Source: JACCUZ01 sp038246575 (GTDB taxonomy: Bacteria; Actinomycetota; Actinomycetes; JACCUZ01). Taken from it: DNA of 18,440 nt. The translations under genes were made by a program, and so were the position numbers. Within the stretch, counting starts at the first letter, position 1. Every line of letters begins with the position of its first letter. The DNA lies in assembly GCA_038246575.1 (NCBI GenBank), contig JBBRVU010000074.1:1-18440 (forward strand), read 5' to 3'. Below the pieces are notes generated by a model that worked only from the letters and a program-made list of their open reading frames with translations, made no database searches and had not been told where the DNA came from. Positions 14,888-18,440 of this stretch are shown in pieces.

Positions 14888-15451
14888 GTGGCCCAACGGG
14901 TTATCACCGCCGATGACGTGCTCCGCCTCGCCCGGAACGGGCCAGCGGAGTGCGCCGTCGCCGCGGACGACCTCGTGACGCCGTTAGCGCGCGACGTCGC
15001 CCGCGAACGCGGAGTGCAGTTGGTCACCGCAGCGCCCGCCCCGCCGAAGCCGGGCTCCGCACCGCAGGGCCGAACGGCCGGCGCCCCGCGACCTCGGCTG
15101 CGGCATGTGCCGAGCGTGAGCACGATGGCGCTCGAGGCGTTCCCGTTCGCCATCGACCGACCCGACATGGACGTGCGGCTGCGCGACGTCGTGACAGCCG
15201 AGCACGGCATGCCGATGGCCGCTGGCGTGATGAGTTTGCGTCAAGGCAGCTTCCCGTGGACGTTGGACTACGACGAGGTCGAGTACGTGCTCGAAGGTGA
15301 GCTGCACATCACCACCACCGAAGAGCGGGCCGTCGGGAGGCCCGGCGACCTGATAGCTGTGCCAAGGGGCTCGAACATCACCTTCGGCACCCCGTCGTGG
15401 ACCCGATTCCTGTACGTCACCTACCCCGCCGACTGGGCAGGTGGGGCATGA
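14888..15451 (+). CDS. eutQ: EutQ-like cupin protein
   Basis: The 187-residue protein has two parts. Residues 5-47 (RVITADDVLRLARNGPAECA, then DDLVTPLARDVARERGVQLV) are a short module shared with EutQ and EutT N-termini. After a Pro-rich linker (48-70), the rest is a cupin barrel like EutQ, with MPMAAGVMSLRQGSFPWTLD, YDEVEYVLEGELHIT, RPGDLIAVPRGSNITFGTP and a final FLYVTYPADW. Enteric EutQ (233 residues) is required for anaerobic growth on ethanolamine and has acetate kinase activity; whether this shorter form does is unknown. GTG 14888 is preceded by GGAGG (14877-14881) at 6 nt. The stop overlaps the eutJ start (ATGA). Confidence 0.88.
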   Translation: MAQRVITADDVLRLARNGPAECAVAADDLVTPLARDVARERGVQLVTAAPAPPKPGSAPQGRTAGAPRPRLRHVPSVSTMALEAFPFAIDRPDMDVRLRDVVTAEHGMPMAAGVMSLRQGSFPWTLDYDEVEYVLEGELHITTTEERAVGRPGDLIAVPRGSNITFGTPSWTRFLYVTYPADWAGGA

Positions 15452-16299
15452 GCCCGGACTGCCTGGTCGGCTTGGGCGCCGCGATGGCCGCGGCCGATGC
15501 GGCTATGGGGGCCGAGCCCCTGGCCGCGCCGCCGCAGCAGTTGCGTGCCGGAGTCGACCTCGGCACGGCTTACACGGTAGTGCTGGCCCTTGATGAGCAC
15601 GACCGCCCGTTGGCCGGGGCGTGTGAGTTCGCCGACGTCGTCCGCGACGGCGTCGTCACTGACTTCATCGGCGCCATCGACCTGGTGACACGGCTGAAGG
15701 CCGATGTCGAGCGGCGCCTCGGAGTGCCCATCCCGGCCGCGTACGGCGCCTACCCGCCGGGGGTTCCGCTCACCGAGGTACAGGCCGTGAAGCACGTCAT
15801 CGAGGCCGCCGGCATGGAGTGCTCGGGGCTGGTCGACGAGCCCACGGCCGCCAACGCAGTGCTCGGGCTGCGCGATGGCACGGTCGTCGACGTGGGTGGC
15901 GGCACCACGGGCATCGCCGTCGTCCGCGACGGACAAGTCGTGCACACCGCCGACGAACCGACCGGCGGAACGCACTTCACGCTCGTGATCGCCGGCGCCC
16001 TCGGAATCTCGTTCGAGAAGGCCGAGGCCCGAAAGAAGGATCCGTCGGAGCAGCCGCGGCTCTTCCCTTTGGTGCGCCCCGTCATGGAGAAGATCGCCAC
16101 GATCGTCGCCCGGCACACCCGCGACTGGCCGGTGTCGCGCGCCTACCTTGTGGGGGGCACCGCCGCGTTCCCCCGTTTCGCAGAGGTCGTGTCGGCCGCC
16201 TCCGGGCTCGACGCCGTCGTACCAGCCGCCCCGCTATTCGTCACCCCCCTCGGCATCGCGCGCTCGGCGCCGGTGCTCCCGACCCGTTCCATCCACTGA
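15448..16299 (+). CDS. eutJ: EutJ, Hsp70/actin-fold chaperone-like protein
   Basis: The 283-residue product (E. coli EutJ is 278) shows an ATPase fold: phosphate-1 AGVDLGTAYTVVLALDEHDR at about residue 34, a connecting region GMECSGLVDEPTAANAVLGL, phosphate-2 VDVGGGTTGIAVVRDG near 150, and VGGTAAFPRF near 235. EutJ is taken to help fold or assemble eut proteins, but its biochemical role is unproven. ATG 15448 overlaps the eutQ stop by four bases. The first ~30 residues are Ala-rich and not conserved, so translation could also begin at an internal Met such as residue 13 or 20. The next gene starts 22 nt downstream. Confidence 0.92.
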   Translation: MSPDCLVGLGAAMAAADAAMGAEPLAAPPQQLRAGVDLGTAYTVVLALDEHDRPLAGACEFADVVRDGVVTDFIGAIDLVTRLKADVERRLGVPIPAAYGAYPPGVPLTEVQAVKHVIEAAGMECSGLVDEPTAANAVLGLRDGTVVDVGGGTTGIAVVRDGQVVHTADEPTGGTHFTLVIAGALGISFEKAEARKKDPSEQPRLFPLVRPVMEKIATIVARHTRDWPVSRAYLVGGTAAFPRFAEVVSAASGLDAVVPAAPLFVTPLGIARSAPVLPTRSIH

Positions 16300-16321
16300 C
16301 CCCGACCAAGGAGAGCAACCT

Positions 16322-16945
16322 GTGGCCGACGACTTCGAGCTCCGGGCGTACTGCTATCTCGACCGGATGCAGCCCCAGTACGCCTCCTTCGTTGGCACGG
16401 TGACCCAAGGCGACCTGCCAGTGGAGGGCATGGCCGCCCTCTACGTGGAGATGGCCCCCGGAAACCATGTGTTCCGTGTGGTCGACGTCGCCGTCAAGGC
16501 GACCATGGCACGGCCGGGCGCGCAGATCGTCGAGCGGCAGTTCGGCATGTTCGAGCTGCACTCGGAGAGCCAGGCCGAGGTCCTGCAGGCCGGCGAGGCG
16601 GCGCTAGGCGAACTGGGCATGCAGGTCGCCTCACGCAAGCGGCCGCAGATCGCATCGATGCAGGTCATCACCAACGTCAGCCCATATCAGTCGCAACTGC
16701 TCAACCGGTTCACCCGCGGCATGATGCTCGTGGCCGGGCAGACCATGCTCGTGCTCGAGTGCACACCCGCGGCATACATCAACTTCGCGGCCAACGAGGC
16801 CGAGAAGGCCGCACCCGTCAACCTCATGCACGTCGCCTCCGTCGGCGTGTTCGGCCGGCTCTGGATGGCCGGCACGGAAGCCGACATCCTCGCCGCGCGC
16901 AACGCGGCCGTCGCAGCACTGGAGAGCATCGATGGGCGCGAATGA
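16322..16945 (+). CDS. second tandem-domain shell trimer (BMC-T, double-layer type), not EutL
   Basis: The 207-residue protein contains two related BMC halves. The first has RAYCYLDRMQPQYASFVG, then GDLPVEGMAALYVEMAPG, and VVDVAVKATMARPGAQIVER. The second has ITNVSPYQSQLLNRFTRG, GMMLVAGQTMLVLECTPA, and NFAANEAEKAAPVNLMHVA. From memory this pattern matches the permuted, double-stacking trimers of Haliangium ochraceum (BMC-T2/T3 type) rather than EutL, PduB or PduT. Such trimers form gated two-layer chambers thought to pass larger metabolites or cofactors. GTG 16322 has AAGGAG (16308-16313) 8 nt upstream. It is 22 nt after eutJ and overlaps the last gene by 14 nt. Confidence 0.87.
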   Translation: MADDFELRAYCYLDRMQPQYASFVGTVTQGDLPVEGMAALYVEMAPGNHVFRVVDVAVKATMARPGAQIVERQFGMFELHSESQAEVLQAGEAALGELGMQVASRKRPQIASMQVITNVSPYQSQLLNRFTRGMMLVAGQTMLVLECTPAAYINFAANEAEKAAPVNLMHVASVGVFGRLWMAGTEADILAARNAAVAALESIDGRE

Positions 16946-17270
16946 CGCAGACTTCGATGCGACGCCGTCCCGACGTCGCTTCATCACCCGCCGCCACGTG
17001 GAAGACGCTGCCGAGGCCGGCGAACCGATCCGGCTGCGGCCGCGAGACGTCGTCACCGACGAGGCGGCGCAGCGTGCCAGCGACCTCCACGTGCGCATCG
17101 AACGCGCAGACCGCAAGGGGCTAGCCGTACCAGCCGGAACATCGGTCCCGGTCGCGAGCGAACAGCTCCGTGCAGCAGTTCGCAGCGCCGTCATCGCCGA
17201 ACTCGGCCACGAGCCGCACGGGCTCGACGCTGCAATCGACAAGGTGCTCGACGCCCGCGGTCGCCCCTGA
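16932..17270 (+). CDS. 112-residue microcompartment-associated protein: EutQ/EutT-like N-terminal module plus targeting-type helix
   Basis: I know no characterised protein with this exact make-up. Residues 16-57 (RRRFITRRHVEDAAEAGEPI, then RPRDVVTDEAAQRASDLHVR) align by eye with the N-terminal module of the operon's own EutQ and with EutT N-termini: F/V-I-T at the start, D-x-V-T-x2-A in the middle, and a hydrophobic end. A short linker (66-73) leads to residues 76-92, SEQLRAAVRSAVIAELG, an amphipathic helix of the encapsulation-peptide type, and a final LDAAIDKVLDARG helix. ATG 16932 has GGAGAG 5 nt upstream and overlaps the shell gene by 14 nt, so they are co-translated. It could be a cargo adaptor or scaffold, or a remnant of a larger fusion. 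Function is inferred. Confidence 0.75.
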   Translation: MGANDADFDATPSRRRFITRRHVEDAAEAGEPIRLRPRDVVTDEAAQRASDLHVRIERADRKGLAVPAGTSVPVASEQLRAAVRSAVIAELGHEPHGLDAAIDKVLDARGRP

Positions 17271-17293
17271 CCACCACGCCGCCGCGACCGTGG
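17255..17293 (+). terminator. candidate terminator hairpin at the end of the eut operon
   Basis: CCGCGGTCGC (17255-17264) pairs with GCGACCGTGG (17284-17293): a 10-bp stem with one G-U pair and a 19-nt loop. It begins just before the stop codon of the last gene. No T-run follows, so intrinsic termination is uncertain, though many actinobacterial terminators lack one. Confidence 0.3.
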
Positions 17294-17548
17294 CCCCGGC
17301 TCTCGGCCCGGCGGTACGCCCTCGTGAAGACCAGTGTCACGCAGCAGGCTCATCGACTCCTCGCACCTCACCGGGCGGTGGGGCCGGTCATGCTGCCGTG
17401 CCGGTAGCTGCGCCAGGTCGACGACGAATGCGAGCGGAGGAGAGCCGCGCATCTGCTCCCGCCCAGCGCGGACGGCCTTCCGGGCGGCAGCGGCGCCGGT
17501 GGCCGGCACCCGGTGCCCTCGCACATCGGCGATGCGCCGGCCGGTCAT
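17273..17548 (-). pseudogene. unrecognised mobile-element-type gene, 3'-truncated at the eut boundary
   Basis: On the minus strand ATG 17548 overlaps the upstream fragment's TGA (ATGA). The frame reads MTGRRIADVRGHRVPATGAA, then REQMRGSPPLAFVVDLAQLP, and further Arg/Pro-rich sequence. It has no in-frame stop before running antisense into the eut operon, where the codon pattern belongs to the other strand. The gene has therefore probably lost its 3' end at a junction near 17275. No family is recognised; the coupled layout suggests accessory-element genes. Confidence 0.45.
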
Positions 17549-17867
17549 GGCCGTGCCCACAGCAGCTGGGCGAGGGCCTCGCGCCGGCTGGTCGCGGCCG
17601 ACGAGCGGGACCGCACCCCGTCCTCACGGCGGTTGTTGCGCCAGGTCAGCCAGGACCAGCGCCCGCCGCGCTCGCGCAGCACCGCCCCGACCACACGGTC
17701 GGCGAAGCGGAACCCGTCGGGGTGCCTCAACGACCTCCACGGCGGTACGTGGCCGCTGCACCCGGAATCCCCGCCCGCAGCGGGACCAGCTCGAGATCCG
17801 CCCACAGGCCGCCGGCGTCGACCTCCACCCGGATCGTGCGCAGCCGGCCCGCCTGCAGCTCCGCCAT
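17545..17867 (-). pseudogene. frameshifted small gene of unknown function, first of a coupled pair
   Basis: From ATG 17867 the frame encodes MAELQAGRLRTIRVEVDAGG, LWADLELVPLRAGIPGAAAT and ends early at TGA 17727-17729. A neighbouring frame continues with convincing coding character from about 17735: LRHPDGFRFADRVVGAVLRE, RGGRWSWLTWRNNRREDGV and REALAQLLWARP, ending at TGA 17545-17547. Joined by one frameshift near 17735, this gives a protein of about 107 residues. I do not recognise it. Its stop is coupled (ATGA) to the next gene. A sequencing error could mimic the frameshift. Confidence 0.45.
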
Positions 17868-17979
17868 GCCCCACAAAACTAACAGCAGCCCTTGACACGC
17901 GCCTGGGATGTCACAGATCCCTGCTGCGCGGCACCTTCTCTGACCGGATGACCCCGGCCCCGATCCGAGGAGGTCCTCG

Positions 17980-18440
17980 ATGGCCCAGCGCGTCTCGCAA
18001 CGGCGTCCGCGTCCCCGACTGGCGGATGCGGTGCCGCCGCCGGCGGCGTTGGGCCTGGCGCCGCGGCGGCGGACTCACCTGCGGGACGGCGTAGCGCTGC
18101 TGGGGGCGGGTGGTGTCGGCTACGGCGCGCTGTCGCTGGCCGGCCGACCGGGCTGGTCGTTGCCCGCGCTGCTGGTCGGGGTGGGCGTGGGCGTGGTGGT
18201 CGTGCTGGCCGGGGAGCGGAGCCGCCGCCGTGACGGCATGGCCGACCGGCTGGTGGAGGCGCTGGCTCCGGGGCTGGGTGTGCGCAGGCTTGACCGGCGG
18301 ACGGTGCGCCTGCGGCGCTGGACGGTCGGTTGGCCAGGGCGGCCCCGCCGGGTCGTGATCTGCTACGCGCCCGGCGCGCCAGCCACCGACCCGACCTGGT
18401 TGGCGGGCCTGGTGCAGGTGGTGGCCGACAGGCTGCTGGC
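17980..18440 (+). CDS. N-terminal part of a membrane protein, possibly a conjugation/secretion ATPase (runs off window)
   Basis: ATG 17980 is preceded by GAGGAGG (17967-17973) at 6 nt, an excellent ribosome-binding site, and the frame stays open to the window end (153 codons). The product starts MAQRVSQRRPRPRLADAVPP. It has two adjacent hydrophobic segments (about residues 40-70, GVALLGAGGVGYGALSLAG and SLPALLVGVGVGVVVVLAG), then a basic soluble region containing LVEALAPGLGVRRLDRRTVR and RRVVICYAPGAPATDPTWLA. A short two-helix anchor followed by a long cytoplasmic domain is typical of actinobacterial plasmid- or ICE-transfer ATPases, but no nucleotide-binding motif lies in the visible part. 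A TTGACA at 17892-17897 may be its -35, without a clear -10. It is divergent from the broken pair to its left. Confidence 0.65.
   Translation, partial: MAQRVSQRRPRPRLADAVPPPAALGLAPRRRTHLRDGVALLGAGGVGYGALSLAGRPGWSLPALLVGVGVGVVVVLAGERSRRRDGMADRLVEALAPGLGVRRLDRRTVRLRRWTVGWPGRPRRVVICYAPGAPATDPTWLAGLVQVVADRLL

Noticed and set aside
16631..17272. Minus-strand frame continuing the truncated cassette gene into the eut operon
   Set aside because: Over this part the codon bias belongs to the plus-strand shell and last genes; only the part right of about 17273 looks coding.

Overview
The window is very GC-rich DNA with GTG starts, strong G/C bias at third codon positions and actinobacterial gene types (a PASTA-type Ser/Thr kinase fragment convergent with a trpG/pabA fragment, IS110 and IS630 transposase remnants). 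It most likely comes from a high-GC actinomycete. A Geodermatophilaceae- or Frankia-like host is only a guess.

Layout. (1) Positions 1-2590 are a scrapyard of broken genes: the end of an IS630-type transposase, a frameshifted and truncated IS110-type transposase, unrecognised relics, and pieces of a PknB-like kinase gene lying on opposite strands, followed by the C-terminal end of the neighbouring glutamine amidotransferase gene. (2) Positions 2592-6021 hold an accessory cluster of intact genes: a polytopic membrane protein with a charged cytoplasmic tail, overlapped by a protein that resembles a tRNA-guanine transglycosylase. Convergent to these is a translationally coupled pair, an AbrB-like tandem protein and an unknown 200-residue protein. 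(3) Positions 6535-17270 carry one co-directional ethanolamine-utilisation (eut) microcompartment operon: permease, eutN (vertex), eutA (reactivase), eutB/eutC (ammonia-lyase), eutL (shell trimer), eutE (acetaldehyde dehydrogenase), eutM (shell hexamer), eutQ, eutJ, a second tandem-domain shell protein, and a 112-residue protein of unknown role. (4) Positions 17273-18440 are again mobile-element-like: a broken two-gene cassette on the minus strand, and divergently the start of a membrane protein running off the window.

How the genes work together. Ethanolamine enters through the permease and is split by the adenosylcobalamin-dependent lyase EutBC, kept active by EutA, inside a protein shell built from EutM, EutL, EutN and the extra shell trimer. 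EutE converts the volatile acetaldehyde to acetyl-CoA. No EutT, EutD, EutG or dedicated regulator is visible here, so cofactor supply, the rest of the pathway and control must lie elsewhere.

The most interesting points are: the mixed shell, in which EutL coexists with a second tandem-domain trimer of the type I recall from Haliangium ochraceum; the last gene, which joins a short EutQ/EutT-like N-terminal motif to an encapsulation-peptide-like helix; the same helix signature in EutC and EutE; the shuffled pknB-trpG relic; and the transglycosylase-like cluster.
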